Source: Clostridiaceae bacterium (GTDB lineage Bacteria; Bacillota; Clostridia; Oscillospirales; Acutalibacteraceae). From it: 17,896 bases of DNA. Location of the stretch: the NCBI GenBank assembly GCA_016281115.1, contig JAEEHZ010000093.1, positions 1 through 17,896 on the forward strand, given 5' to 3'. The notes below the pieces were generated by a model. That model was not told where the DNA came from and searched no databases. It worked only from the letters and a program-made list of their open reading frames with translations. Within the stretch, counting starts at the first letter, position 1; every line of letters begins with the position of its first letter. This document shows positions 1-9,049 of this stretch, piece by piece. A program made the translations under genes and the position numbers.

Positions 1-18
1 ATATACTAATGTGCATAC

Positions 19-61
19 AAAAAAGCCCGGACCTAAAGCTTGATTGCCAAAGGTCCGGGCT
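19..61 (-). terminator. Rho-independent terminator of the VanW gene
   Basis: A perfect 10-bp stem (AGCCCGGACC at 24-33 with GGTCCGGGCT at 52-61) is followed on the minus strand by a run of six T. It lies about 20 nt beyond the stop codon of the VanW-family gene. The plus-strand side also has a T run (64-68), so it may work in both directions. Confidence 0.88.
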
Positions 62-82
62 GATTTTTTATATTTTCTTAAA

Positions 83-1843
83 TCACGGAGACTGCGCACT
101 CGTATCGTCCGAGGCGGCAGTGTCTGTATAAGGAGAATCGTTCGATGACTCGGTTGTGCTTTCGTAATCGGAAGAGTATACATAAGAATAATCCGATGAA
201 TATACCGAGGACTCACCAAAGCTTATTATACTTGAATTGCTTTCAAGATTTTGTATCGGGTTTGAAGACACCAGCGATGAAATATAAGACATTACTTCAC
301 TTGAAATCATCGAAGATGAAGATTCAGCCGAAGAAGTTTTACTTGAAGATTTGCTCGAAGATTTTGAACTTGATTTCTTTGAGGAATTATCATCGTCATC
401 GTTTCTTGAAGATGTGCCGTAATTATAATTTGAAGATTTAAGTGACTCTGTTCTTACAGCCTTGCCGTTAAGCCAAAATGTTCTTGACGCAGAAACAAAG
501 AAATCTCCGCCCGAGCCGTAGCCCGATATCCAGGAATCGCAGGTTATCTCGTCCCATTCGCTCGAAGGCACACCGTACACATTGCAGGTAAGCGTTGTGC
601 CGCTCATGTAACAGTTTAAATAAACGGGATAACTGTCGCTGTTCTTAAGCTTTAAATCAAGGTTCGGATAATCTATTGTGGCGTCTAAACCCTGCTGAAC
701 GTATGTTGAAGGCCACGCGTGAGGATATCTTTCCACTACCGTAAGACCTGCGCGCAACGCGGCGTTATAAATTGTTGTAGACGCCTGGCATATTCCTCCG
801 CCTACGCCCGTAGCGCTTTTTCCGTTAATAATAACTCCGGCTGTAAGATAGCCCATAGAGGTAAGGTTGCTGTCGCCTGTGCAGGCGTTAAAAGAGAATG
901 TCTCACCCGGCATAAGCAGTGTTCCGTCCACCGAAGAAAGCGCCAAAGACATATTATGATTTGCGTTTGAAGTATTTGTTGAATATGTGCTGTAAGTAGA
1001 TATAAGGCGCATTTTTTTATTGAGTTCGTTAGCTATAAGTCCGCCCTCGGGTGCTTTTTTGGTGCAGGTTATCGTGCCTTCCTTTTTGCCTTCATCTATA
1101 AGCTTTTTAAGCTGATTTGTAACATCTTCACGGTCGAGGGCTTTTCCCGCGCCGCCGTCTTTGAAAACGAACTGATTTCCGGAAGATGCCGAAGGGTCAA
1201 AAGACACAAGCTGAACGCCGACTGCTTTGTCGTCTACAAGCTCGGCGATCTTCGCTACTGCCATTGACACAGACTCTTCTTCAATTTCATAATCAAGCTT
1301 TATATCTGTGTCTGAAGGAAGCTTTTCCAAATGCTTTGAACGGGCAAAACTGCTTATGGCATAAGCCTCGTTTACCGCCTTTAAAACGTCTGCGTTAAAA
1401 ACAAAATCTTTTTCTGTAAGCGTATTCTTTTTGCCGTCGCAGTCTATAACAAACGACATTTTTTCTATTAAGTCGTGATAATTTGTCTCTACATAGGTAT
1501 ACGCCTCGTTATATGTGCTGCCGGCAAGGTTATGACCGTTTATTGTTATGCCCTTTACAAATTTATTTGTTTTATTTGTAATGTCAACATCGGACAAATT
1601 GATCTTGGAAAGCTCACTGTAAAAATCCTCACTGCTTTCGGAAACCGAAGACGTGTCGCTCTGTGAACCGTTGTTATCATCGGAACAGCCTACTATTATC
1701 CCTATTACAATAATAAGAACGGCAAGCAATGCCACTGCAACGGAAACAGAGATAATTATCTTCTTTTGGGAGGATTTTTCCGGATTATTCTCTATTTCCT
1801 CCGCCTCCGAATTTTTCATGTTTTTATCTTCAAATTTTTTCAA
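83..1843 (-). CDS. VanW-family membrane-anchored surface protein with Ser-rich tail
   Basis: A 586-residue protein if it starts at TTG 1843. That start sits 7-8 nt after an AGGAGA site, whereas the in-frame ATG at 1819 is about 31 nt from it, and the longer ATG at 1915 overlaps the promoter. Residues 1-27 are charged and cytoplasmic. Residues 28-52 form one hydrophobic segment ending IVGC, which also fits a lipobox with Cys53. Residues about 100-260 resemble the peptidoglycan-binding-4-like region often placed before VanW. Residues 281-424 are the VanW domain, with the hallmark GVGGGICQASTTIYNA. The tail (about 465-586) is rich in Ser, Asp and Tyr, probably a wall-spanning or disordered extension. 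VanW is an accessory protein in VanB-type vancomycin resistance clusters, but its biochemical role is unknown. No other van genes are nearby, so a resistance role should not be assumed. Family call firm, function open. Confidence 0.88.
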   Translation of the reverse strand: MKKFEDKNMKNSEAEEIENNPEKSSQKKIIISVSVAVALLAVLIIVIGIIVGCSDDNNGSQSDTSSVSESSEDFYSELSKINLSDVDITNKTNKFVKGITINGHNLAGSTYNEAYTYVETNYHDLIEKMSFVIDCDGKKNTLTEKDFVFNADVLKAVNEAYAISSFARSKHLEKLPSDTDIKLDYEIEEESVSMAVAKIAELVDDKAVGVQLVSFDPSASSGNQFVFKDGGAGKALDREDVTNQLKKLIDEGKKEGTITCTKKAPEGGLIANELNKKMRLISTYSTYSTNTSNANHNMSLALSSVDGTLLMPGETFSFNACTGDSNLTSMGYLTAGVIINGKSATGVGGGICQASTTIYNAALRAGLTVVERYPHAWPSTYVQQGLDATIDYPNLDLKLKNSDSYPVYLNCYMSGTTLTCNVYGVPSSEWDEITCDSWISGYGSGGDFFVSASRTFWLNGKAVRTESLKSSNYNYGTSSRNDDDDNSSKKSSSKSSSKSSSKTSSAESSSSMISSEVMSYISSLVSSNPIQNLESNSSIISFGESSVYSSDYSYVYSSDYESTTESSNDSPYTDTAASDDTSAQSP

Positions 1844-1882
1844 TTTTATCTCTCCTAAGATACCCACAAAATAACGAGTATT

Positions 1883-1911
1883 ATAATACACCACTGCAAA
1901 GCACGTGTAAA
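1883..1911 (-). promoter_or_regulatory. Sigma-A-type promoter of the VanW gene
   Basis: On the minus strand TTTACA (1911-1906) is separated by exactly 17 nt from TATTAT (1888-1883). The predicted transcript start is about 30 nt upstream of the TTG start codon. The promoter lies over the N-terminal extension of the longest reading frame and so argues against that extension. Confidence 0.75.
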
Positions 1912-2067
1912 GCAATTTTTTCCATTTTTATAAAATATGTGATACTAACCAAAAGTCACTTTTTATATCACGGAAAATTAATAATATTTATGGTTAATTC
2001 GGCTCTAATATGCAAAAACAACACCCTATGCAAAACCAATTCTTAAGCAACAATAATTTTATTTATG

Positions 2068-2091
2068 AAAGCTCTGTTTGCACAGAGCTTT
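2068..2091 (-). terminator. Hairpin after the dockerin peptidase gene, possible terminator
   Basis: A 10-bp perfect stem AAAGCTCTGT/ACAGAGCTTT with a 4-nt loop lies 15 nt past the peptidase stop codon. The following minus-strand sequence (CATAAATAAAATT) has no clean T run, so termination efficiency is uncertain. Confidence 0.5.
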
Positions 2092-2105
2092 ATGACCATA
2101 CACTT

Positions 2106-5045
2106 TTATTCCTGACCGTTGATGGTAAGTCCCAAAATAGCTTCATCCAAATTATTATAGGCGTACTCAAGCTCATCTATAAGAGCCTCGGGATCATTAT
2201 ATACGGAAATTGCCGTAGAATATGCAAGCGTGAACGCTTCAAACGACTCCTCGGTGTAATAACCGTCGTCGTTATTATAATAGCTGTCCTTAAACTTTTC
2301 TATTTCGGCTATCAGCGCACCGAGCGCCGCTTTAAGCTCTTCTGCACTTTCAGAGTCGGATTCTATCTCAAAATACTCGCCCGCGGTAAATGAGTCCATA
2401 AGCTTTGCAATATACTTTTGCATATCCGTTACATCTACCATATCCACTTCATAGTCAAGGTTTACATCAGCGGCGGCAAGAGCTGTTTCGTCCAGGTCCT
2501 CAAGCAAAGCTATGTATTTTTGAAGCTCTGTTACGTCGTCCATTTTTACATAACCGTCTAAATTTACATCGCCGTAATAACAGATTTTCACGGTATCGGT
2601 GTCGCTGTCTTTAATAAATGCGTCGTCTTTATATTTTACATAGCAGGAAGAATCGCCCGTCCTCAACTGATATGTGTTGCCGTATATCGAAAATACACAG
2701 AACAGGTCTATCTTGTCGCCCTCGCTTATACCGTCGGGGAAATGTTCAGCGTTATATATATTGATAGTACCTGTGCTGTCGGTAACAAGCGTGTAGCCGT
2801 CTGCGGCGTAGTCTGTAAGAGTAACATTAGACAAAACCACAAACTCATTCAAAAATTCGTCTGCCTTTGCCCTGAGACGTGATATTGTCACCTCTTGGGC
2901 AGGTATCGGCTCTGCGTCGCCGAGCTTTGTAACATTTGTTATTTCGTATATTTCCTTTGAGCCTTTATATGTAGTTATCTTTCCGGTTACTTTTACAATA
3001 TCCCCATCTTTATAGTCATAGCTGAACTGCTCGTCATACAGAAGTAATCCGCATACTTTGTTATCAATAATGTCTTCAATAATAACATAGCATTTTTCTC
3101 CGCCGCTTGCAGATGCAAATGAATGTACAACCTGACCTACAACGGTAACGGCCTCACCGTCCTGCAAGGTCACAGCCTCATCTATGCTCAATACGTCTCC
3201 GCTTGTCATACTTGTGGGTATAGGGTCGTTATTGTTGTCGTAGGGCTTTACGTTTACAGTACAGGTGGCAGTGAATCCGCCGTCTTTCGCAACGGCATAT
3301 ACCGTTGCTATTCCTTCTCTTATCGCGGTCACTCTGCCGCCGGACGAAACAGTTGCGATTTTTTCGTCGGACGAATACCAATAAGTTTCGCGGTTCGTTG
3401 CAAATGCGGGGGTATAAGCTGCGTGCAAAGCCGTGGTGTTGCCCTCTTTGAGTGTTATAAAGTTTTTGTCAAGCGATATTCCTCTCACTGATACCTTTAC
3501 GTCATAGCTTTCGCCTATCATAAAGCGAGAAGTAAAAGCTTTTATTCTGAAATTAGCTTCAGCTTCTTTAGATACATTTGACCATGTGTTACCGTTGGTG
3601 CTGAAAAAACTTTGGTTCGATATCGCTTCGTTTGTGTATCTTATCCAATCTTTGCTCTCGGTTTTGTCACAGGGCAAAATAACGCGCTCTGTGATCCTGT
3701 CTTTAAACAGCCTTACAATTACCGAAAATTTTTGACCTTTTGTAAGGCTTATGCTTTCGGGCAGCGGAACTGTGTAATAGCCTGCGTATTTTTTAGCTCC
3801 AGTTATAGGAGACAGCAAAGCTTTTTTGCCAGAACGCGGATCGGCTTTATCTTTGATATCTGTATAGATCTCTATCGAATAATTTACATTGGGGTCATAT
3901 GTCACAAAAGAAACTGCGTTTAAATAATCGCTGTGCTGAGCGGTGTAAATATTACTCATATATCCGCCGCCCATAAATCCGCCTTTCACGGGGTCGGTGC
4001 CGTCGGAATAATTTGAAGTCGGGTTGCCCGAGCCGTCGTATTGATAGTTATAGTCATACTGCTTTGCGGAAGTAAATGTCATAAAGCAGGCGTCGTCGTT
4101 TAGAAGAGCCGTATCTTCATAAGATACCCAAATATATCCCGCGTCGCCGAAGCTTTCTCCCCAACTGTTTTTCAAAAGCCATGCTCCGTTATTTTGGGGT
4201 TTTGTTCCCAAAAACGAGGTTTTAGAGTAATTATCGTTCCAACCCACTATGCACGCCTCGTGGTTTGCAGATTTTATACCGCCCGAGCCTGTTGCAATAT
4301 AACAATATCCCGCCGTATCCTTGTTAAGATAAGCATCGTCATAATAAAAGCCCACCACTGCCGAGCCGTAAGTCATTATAAGTTTCTTTATCTCGGAGGC
4401 GTCTTTTGTAGAAATATAGTAAGCGTCTTTTATTATTGCCTCGTTGTTGCCGTAAGCATTTCGGTTGTCTGTTACCCTGAAGTTTGAATCTGCGTTTGAA
4501 AAGGCAAATTTTTCATTTTTATTCTCGTCAATAAGCCCTGTCCAGCGTGCAAGCGACAAAACAGTTGTGTAGTGCATTCCGCCCGATGTAAGATAGCTTG
4601 TAAAAGGCATTGTGCTATCGCCTTTTAAAAGCCCCAGCGCATCGTATGCGTCGTTATATGTATAATAAGCCAAATGCAGCTCTGACAAATCTACGCTGTT
4701 GATAGGATAACCGTTTAATTTGGCAAGACTTGTTTCGGCTGTGCTTGCCGCCGCAAATGCCCAGCACATACCTGTCTCTTTTTGGTTTTTGACGGTTGAA
4801 ACAAGGTCATACGCTCTGGAGTCGTAATAACTCGGCAAAGATGTGTCATCCAGTCCCGAACCAACGCTCGGCACGGCAAATTTTATGTCCGTATATCCGC
4901 TTTCGGACGGAGCCGACTGCGCAAAGCTGTGTATTACCGCTTTAGATTTTGCCGATACTGCGGGTGCAGTTCCAAACACCGATAAAATCATAAAAGCCGA
5001 CAAAACCAAACACAATATATTTCTATTAATTCTGTTATTTTTCAT
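2106..5045 (-). CDS. Secreted papain-like (C1A) cysteine peptidase with internal dockerin
   Basis: 979 residues from ATG 5045, which lies 8 nt after an AAGGGG site. Order of parts: signal peptide (1-32, ending VSA); C1A peptidase (about 70-320) with oxyanion Gln88, nucleophile Cys94 (TGMCWAFAA), His262 (SANHEACIVGW) and Asn293 (LLKNSWGESFG), so the catalytic set is complete; a lectin-like domain of the type that often follows such peptidases (about 355-505); a Big_2-like Ig domain (about 520-600); two OB-fold-like domains (about 615-710 and 718-805); a type I dockerin (823-886) with both Ca-binding loops (DVNLDGYVKMDD and DVNLDYEVDMVD); and a helical FIVAR-like tail (about 902-973). The enzyme should cleave proteins outside the cell while docked to a cohesin scaffold. 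There is no obvious long propeptide beyond about 35 residues. The dockerin is internal rather than terminal, which is less usual. It is monocistronic with its own promoter. Confidence 0.92.
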   Translation of the reverse strand: MKNNRINRNILCLVLSAFMILSVFGTAPAVSAKSKAVIHSFAQSAPSESGYTDIKFAVPSVGSGLDDTSLPSYYDSRAYDLVSTVKNQKETGMCWAFAAASTAETSLAKLNGYPINSVDLSELHLAYYTYNDAYDALGLLKGDSTMPFTSYLTSGGMHYTTVLSLARWTGLIDENKNEKFAFSNADSNFRVTDNRNAYGNNEAIIKDAYYISTKDASEIKKLIMTYGSAVVGFYYDDAYLNKDTAGYCYIATGSGGIKSANHEACIVGWNDNYSKTSFLGTKPQNNGAWLLKNSWGESFGDAGYIWVSYEDTALLNDDACFMTFTSAKQYDYNYQYDGSGNPTSNYSDGTDPVKGGFMGGGYMSNIYTAQHSDYLNAVSFVTYDPNVNYSIEIYTDIKDKADPRSGKKALLSPITGAKKYAGYYTVPLPESISLTKGQKFSVIVRLFKDRITERVILPCDKTESKDWIRYTNEAISNQSFFSTNGNTWSNVSKEAEANFRIKAFTSRFMIGESYDVKVSVRGISLDKNFITLKEGNTTALHAAYTPAFATNRETYWYSSDEKIATVSSGGRVTAIREGIATVYAVAKDGGFTATCTVNVKPYDNNNDPIPTSMTSGDVLSIDEAVTLQDGEAVTVVGQVVHSFASASGGEKCYVIIEDIIDNKVCGLLLYDEQFSYDYKDGDIVKVTGKITTYKGSKEIYEITNVTKLGDAEPIPAQEVTISRLRAKADEFLNEFVVLSNVTLTDYAADGYTLVTDSTGTINIYNAEHFPDGISEGDKIDLFCVFSIYGNTYQLRTGDSSCYVKYKDDAFIKDSDTDTVKICYYGDVNLDGYVKMDDVTELQKYIALLEDLDETALAAADVNLDYEVDMVDVTDMQKYIAKLMDSFTAGEYFEIESDSESAEELKAALGALIAEIEKFKDSYYNNDDGYYTEESFEAFTLAYSTAISVYNDPEALIDELEYAYNNLDEAILGLTINGQE

Positions 5046-5103
5046 AATATCTGTCCCCTTTTTGTAAGGCTTACAACTTAACATTATATAAATCTTCTTT
5101 TAT

Positions 5104-5132
5104 ATAATATCAATTACGATGCATAAATTCAA
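5104..5132 (-). promoter_or_regulatory. Sigma-A-type promoter of the peptidase gene
   Basis: On the minus strand TTGAAT (5132-5127), a 17-nt spacer and TATTAT (5109-5104), with a TG one base before the -10 (extended -10). The predicted 5' leader is about 50 nt. It lies in the 320-nt divergent region shared with nifJ. The rest of that region is very AT-rich and holds only a loose TTTTGTAAA/TTTACAAAA inverted repeat (5161-5169 and 5208-5216). Confidence 0.7.
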
Positions 5133-5242
5133 GTGATTTCACAATATTTTTAGTTTGCTGTTTTGTAAAAATTATGTTTTTTTGCTAATTTTTTCTAAAT
5201 TTAATTCTTTACAAAAATTGACGAAAAATTAACAAATTACTA

Positions 5243-5271
5243 TTTACACAGCGTTTAAAAAGTGATAGAAT
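5243..5271 (+). promoter_or_regulatory. Sigma-A-type promoter of nifJ
   Basis: TTTACA (5243-5248), a 17-nt spacer and TAGAAT (5266-5271), preceded by TGA (extended -10). Transcription would begin near 5278, giving a leader of about 90 nt. The leader contains two weak potential stems, GTCGC/GCGAC at 5317-5321 and 5336-5340 and ACGAT/ATCGT at 5281-5285 and 5309-5313. A second candidate pair, TTGACG (5218-5223) and TATTTA (5241-5246), is also spaced 17 nt. Confidence 0.72.
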
Positions 5272-5366
5272 TTACTGAGTACGATACTGTTTGTATATGT
5301 AATTATAAATCGTGCTGTCGCCGCTTTTTACTTGAGCGACGCATAAAAAATAAGGAGGAATACACC

Positions 5367-8300
5367 ATGTCCAGAAAAATGAAAACAATGGACGGTAACA
5401 ACGCCGCCGCACATGTTGCGTATGCGTTTACCGAGGTAGCAGGCATCTACCCCATTACACCGTCCAGCCCAATGGCAGACTATGTAGACCAATGGTCGGC
5501 TAAGGGACTTAAAAACATCTTCGGTACAACAGTTGATGTTATCGAGATGGAATCTGAAGCAGGAGCCGCAGGTACGGTTCACGGCTCGCTTGCAGCAGGC
5601 GCATTGACCGCTACTTACACCGCCTCTCAAGGCTTGCTTTTGATGATACCCAATATGTATAAGATCGCCGGCGAATTGTTACCGGCTGTTTTCCATGTAT
5701 CCGCAAGATGCGTGGCTTCTCACGCTCTTAATATTTTCGGTGACCACTCAGACGTTTACGCTTGCCGTCAGACAGGCTTCGCAATGCTCGCCGAAACAAA
5801 TCCGCAAGAGGTTATGGACTTGTCCGCAGTAGCTCATTTGTCGGCTATCAAGGGCAGAGTTCCGTTTATCAACTTCTTTGACGGCTTCCGTACATCACAC
5901 GAAATTCAAAAAATAGAAGTTTGGGATTATGAAGATCTCAAAGAGATGTGCGATATGGACGCGGTAGACGCTTTCAGAAAGAGAGCATTAAACCCTGAGC
6001 GTCCCGTAATGCGCGGTTCTCACGAAAACGGCGATATATTCTTCCAGCACAGAGAAGCCTGCAACGAATATTACGACAAGGTTCCCGAAATAGTAGAAGA
6101 ATATATGGGCAAAGTTAACGAAAAGCTTGGCACCGATTATAAATTGTTCAACTACTACGGCGCACCCGACGCAGAAAGAGTTATAGTTGCTATGGGCTCT
6201 ATTTGCGACGTAGCCGAAGAGGTTATAGATTATCTCATGGCTCAGGGAGAAAAGGTTGGTCTTGTTAAGGTAAGACTTTACCGTCCTTTCTCCGCAAAGA
6301 GACTTGCAGAGGCTATCCCCGCAACCGCAAAAACCATCGCTGTTCTTGACAGGACAAAAGAGCCCGGCGCTCTCGGTGAGCCTTTGTATCTCGATGTTGT
6401 TACAGCTCTTAACGAGATGGGCAGAAACGGCATTAAGGTTATCGGCGGCAGATACGGCTTAGGTTCTAAAGATACACCGCCTTCAAGCATATTCGCGGTA
6501 TATGACGAGCTTAAGAAAGCCGATGCAAAGCTTCACTTTACACTCGGCATAAACGATGATGTTACACATCTTTCACTTGAAGAAAAGCCTGCACCCAACA
6601 CTGCGGCACAGGGAACTATAGAGTGTAAATTCTGGGGACTCGGCGGCGACGGCACAGTCGGCGCGAACAAGAACTCCATAAAGATCATCGGCGACCACAC
6701 AAATAAATATGTTCAGGCATATTTCCAATATGACTCCAAAAAGACAGGCGGTATAACAATATCTCACCTTCGCTTCGGCGACAAGCAGATAAAGAGCCCC
6801 TATTATATAAATAAAGCCGACTTCGTAGCCTGCCACAACCCGTCTTATGTTCTTAAGGGCTACAAGATGGTTAATGATGTTAAGCCCGGCGGCGTATTCC
6901 TTATCAACTGTCAATGGGATAAAGACGAGCTCTCTAAGCATTTGAATGCAGAAACAAAGAGATATATCGCAAAGAACAACATACAGCTTTACACTGTTAA
7001 CGCTATCGACCTTGCCGCACAGATCGGTATGGGCAAGCGTACAAACACTATTCTTCAGGCTGCTTTCTTTGCACTTGCAAAGGTTATGCCTATAGAAGAA
7101 GCAGTACAGTATATGAAAGATGCCGCAACTAAGTCTTACCTCAAGAAGGGTCAGGACGTTGTTGACATGAACCACAAGGCTATAGACGCCGGTGTTTCAG
7201 CATTCGTTAAAATAGATGTTCCCGCAGATTGGGCAAACGCGGAGGATGATGTAAAGGCAGTTAAGAATGTAGGTCCCGAAAAGCTCGTTAAGATGGTAGA
7301 CAACATTCTTACACCCGTTGGCAAGATGGACGGCGACAGCCTGCCCGTTTCCGCGTTTATGGATCACGTAGACGGTACATTTGAGCACGGCGCATCTGCT
7401 TACGAAAAGCGCGGCGTTGCCGTTATGGTACCCGAGTGGAACGAAAAGACCTGCGCTAAGTGTAACAAGTGCTCATTCGTATGTCCTCACGCAACAATCC
7501 GTCCTTTCGCTCTCAACGAAGAAGAATTAAAGGCAGCTCCCTCAAACATGAAGGTTGCGGAGAAGCCCATCGTTAAAACAGATTATAAATACACACTTGC
7601 CATCTCCCCCATGGATTGTATGGGATGCGGCGTCTGCATAGGCGTTTGTCCCACAGAATCACTCAAGATGGTTCCGAGAGAGACACAAGAGGATCAGCAG
7701 GCTGTATTTGATTATTGCGTAGCTAAGGTATCCGAGAAGAAAGAATTGACAGATAACCCGACCGTTATCAACAGCCAGTTCAAAAAGCCTTTGCTTGAGT
7801 TCTCAGGCTCCTGCGCAGGCTGTGCGGAAACATCATACGCAAGACTTATCACACAGCTCTTCGGCGACAGAATGTATATTTCAAACGCAACAGGCTGTTC
7901 ATCAATTTGGGGCGGTCCTGCCGCAACATCACCTTACACGGTTGACAAAGACGGTCACGGTCCCGCATGGGCAAACAGCTTGTTTGAAGATAACGCAGAG
8001 CACGGTCTCGGTATGTATTTCGGACAAAAGGCTATAAGAAACCGCCTTATCGAAAAGGTTAAGGGAATTGCCGCGGCTGAAAAGGCTCCCGAATCCGTAA
8101 AGGCTGCTTGCAATGAATACTTAGATACACTTGAGGACGGCAAAGCAAACGCGGAAGCTACCAAAAAGCTTGTTGCAGAGCTTGAAGCTCTCGATTGCGA
8201 TTGCGAAAACAGCAAGGATATTCTCAACAATAAGGAATATCTCTCCAAGAAGTCCGTATGGATATTCGGCGGCGACGGCTGGGCATATGACATCGGCTTC

Positions 8301-8897
8301 GGCGGACTCGACCATGTATTGGCATCGGGTGAGGACGTAAACGTAATGGTATTTGATACCGAGGTTTACTCCAACACAGGCGGACAGGCTTCCAAGGCTT
8401 CTCAGATAGGTCAGGTTGCACAGTTTGCGTCGGCAGGTAAAGCAATAGCCAAAAAGAGCCTCGCAGACATAGCCATGAGCTACGGCTACATCTACGTAGC
8501 GCAGATAGCAATGGGTGCTGATCAAAACCAGACCTTAAAGGCTATCAAAGAGGCTGAGGCTTATCACGGTCCGTCACTCATAATCGGTTACGCACCTTGC
8601 GAGATGCACAGCATCAAGGGCGGTATGGCAAACTGCCAAAAGGAAATGAAGAAAGCCGTAGACGCAGGCTACTGGCATTGCTTCAGATACAATCCTGCTC
8701 TTAAGGCAGAAGGCAAGAACCCCTTCACACTCGACAGCAAGGCACCGAGCGCAAGCTACCGTGACTTCATCATGGGCGAGAGCCGCTACAGCTCACTTAC
8801 ACGCAGCTTCCCCGAAAAGGTAGAAGAGCTGTTCACAAAGGCGGAAAAGACAGCCGAAAGCAAATACGAGCATTTCGTAAAAATGGCTAACAAATAA
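5367..8897 (+). CDS. nifJ: Pyruvate:ferredoxin (flavodoxin) oxidoreductase, single-chain
   Basis: 1176 residues, the normal length for the one-chain enzyme. Starts at ATG 5367, 8 nt after AAGGAGG; the 35 codons upstream in frame are leader sequence. It oxidises pyruvate with CoA to acetyl-CoA and CO2, passing two electrons to ferredoxin in the cytoplasm. Visible landmarks: N-terminal pyruvate-site motif YPITPSSPMAD with Thr31; a ferredoxin-like insert with two [4Fe-4S] motifs, C696-x2-C699-x2-C702-x3-C706 and C751-x2-C754-x2-C757-x3-C761; four proximal-cluster cysteines C816, C819, C844 and C1078; and the TPP-binding segment GGDGWAYDIG (968-977) through NTGGQ (1003-1007). All key residues appear intact. 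Its base composition is richer in GC than the surrounding genes, as expected for a strongly expressed gene. It is transcribed alone, between its own promoter and terminator. Confidence 0.98.
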   Translation: MSRKMKTMDGNNAAAHVAYAFTEVAGIYPITPSSPMADYVDQWSAKGLKNIFGTTVDVIEMESEAGAAGTVHGSLAAGALTATYTASQGLLLMIPNMYKIAGELLPAVFHVSARCVASHALNIFGDHSDVYACRQTGFAMLAETNPQEVMDLSAVAHLSAIKGRVPFINFFDGFRTSHEIQKIEVWDYEDLKEMCDMDAVDAFRKRALNPERPVMRGSHENGDIFFQHREACNEYYDKVPEIVEEYMGKVNEKLGTDYKLFNYYGAPDAERVIVAMGSICDVAEEVIDYLMAQGEKVGLVKVRLYRPFSAKRLAEAIPATAKTIAVLDRTKEPGALGEPLYLDVVTALNEMGRNGIKVIGGRYGLGSKDTPPSSIFAVYDELKKADAKLHFTLGINDDVTHLSLEEKPAPNTAAQGTIECKFWGLGGDGTVGANKNSIKIIGDHTNKYVQAYFQYDSKKTGGITISHLRFGDKQIKSPYYINKADFVACHNPSYVLKGYKMVNDVKPGGVFLINCQWDKDELSKHLNAETKRYIAKNNIQLYTVNAIDLAAQIGMGKRTNTILQAAFFALAKVMPIEEAVQYMKDAATKSYLKKGQDVVDMNHKAIDAGVSAFVKIDVPADWANAEDDVKAVKNVGPEKLVKMVDNILTPVGKMDGDSLPVSAFMDHVDGTFEHGASAYEKRGVAVMVPEWNEKTCAKCNKCSFVCPHATIRPFALNEEELKAAPSNMKVAEKPIVKTDYKYTLAISPMDCMGCGVCIGVCPTESLKMVPRETQEDQQAVFDYCVAKVSEKKELTDNPTVINSQFKKPLLEFSGSCAGCAETSYARLITQLFGDRMYISNATGCSSIWGGPAATSPYTVDKDGHGPAWANSLFEDNAEHGLGMYFGQKAIRNRLIEKVKGIAAAEKAPESVKAACNEYLDTLEDGKANAEATKKLVAELEALDCDCENSKDILNNKEYLSKKSVWIFGGDGWAYDIGFGGLDHVLASGEDVNVMVFDTEVYSNTGGQASKASQIGQVAQFASAGKAIAKKSLADIAMSYGYIYVAQIAMGADQNQTLKAIKEAEAYHGPSLIIGYAPCEMHSIKGGMANCQKEMKKAVDAGYWHCFRYNPALKAEGKNPFTLDSKAPSASYRDFIMGESRYSSLTRSFPEKVEELFTKAEKTAESKYEHFVKMANK

Positions 8898-8926
8898 AAA
8901 CTAGGAATTTAATAATATAAAATCAG

Positions 8927-8957
8927 AGCCGCTCCTATACGGGGCGGCTTGTGTTTT
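8927..8957 (+). terminator. Rho-independent terminator of nifJ
   Basis: A 9-bp GC-rich stem, AGCCGCTCC/GGGGCGGCT with one G-T pair and a 5-nt loop, followed by TGTGTTTT. It begins 29 nt after the nifJ stop. Confidence 0.8.
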
Positions 8958-8975
8958 ATACGCACAAACACCACA

Positions 8976-9018
8976 GCGGCAGGCGCCCTTTTTGTCGGGA
9001 GCCTGCCGCCGCGGTTTT
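8976..9018. terminator. Second convergent hairpin between nifJ and the dockerin gene
   Basis: A perfect 9-bp arm pair GCGGCAGGC (8976-8984) and GCCTGCCGC (9001-9009), with a possible inner CCC/GGG extension. On the plus strand it is followed by CGCGGTTTTAT. It lies about 40 nt past the stop of the minus-strand dockerin gene, so it probably serves both convergent transcripts. The minus-strand T run is poor. Confidence 0.65.
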
Positions 9019-9049
9019 ATATATTATATCTTAACGAAAGGAAAAGTTC

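Noticed and set aside
83..1843. VanW gene as evidence of vancomycin resistance
   Set aside because: No vanH, ligase, vanX or two-component genes are nearby, and VanW-domain proteins are common in Clostridia without resistance.
5161..5216. TTTTGTAAA/TTTACAAAA inverted repeat upstream of nifJ as a redox-regulator operator
   Set aside because: The arms are 38 nt apart in very AT-rich DNA and do not match a Rex-type site, so chance is likely.
6573..7175. 200-codon minus-strand frame inside nifJ
   Set aside because: It is opposite the fully conserved PFOR reading frame, has no ribosome binding site and no recognisable domain.
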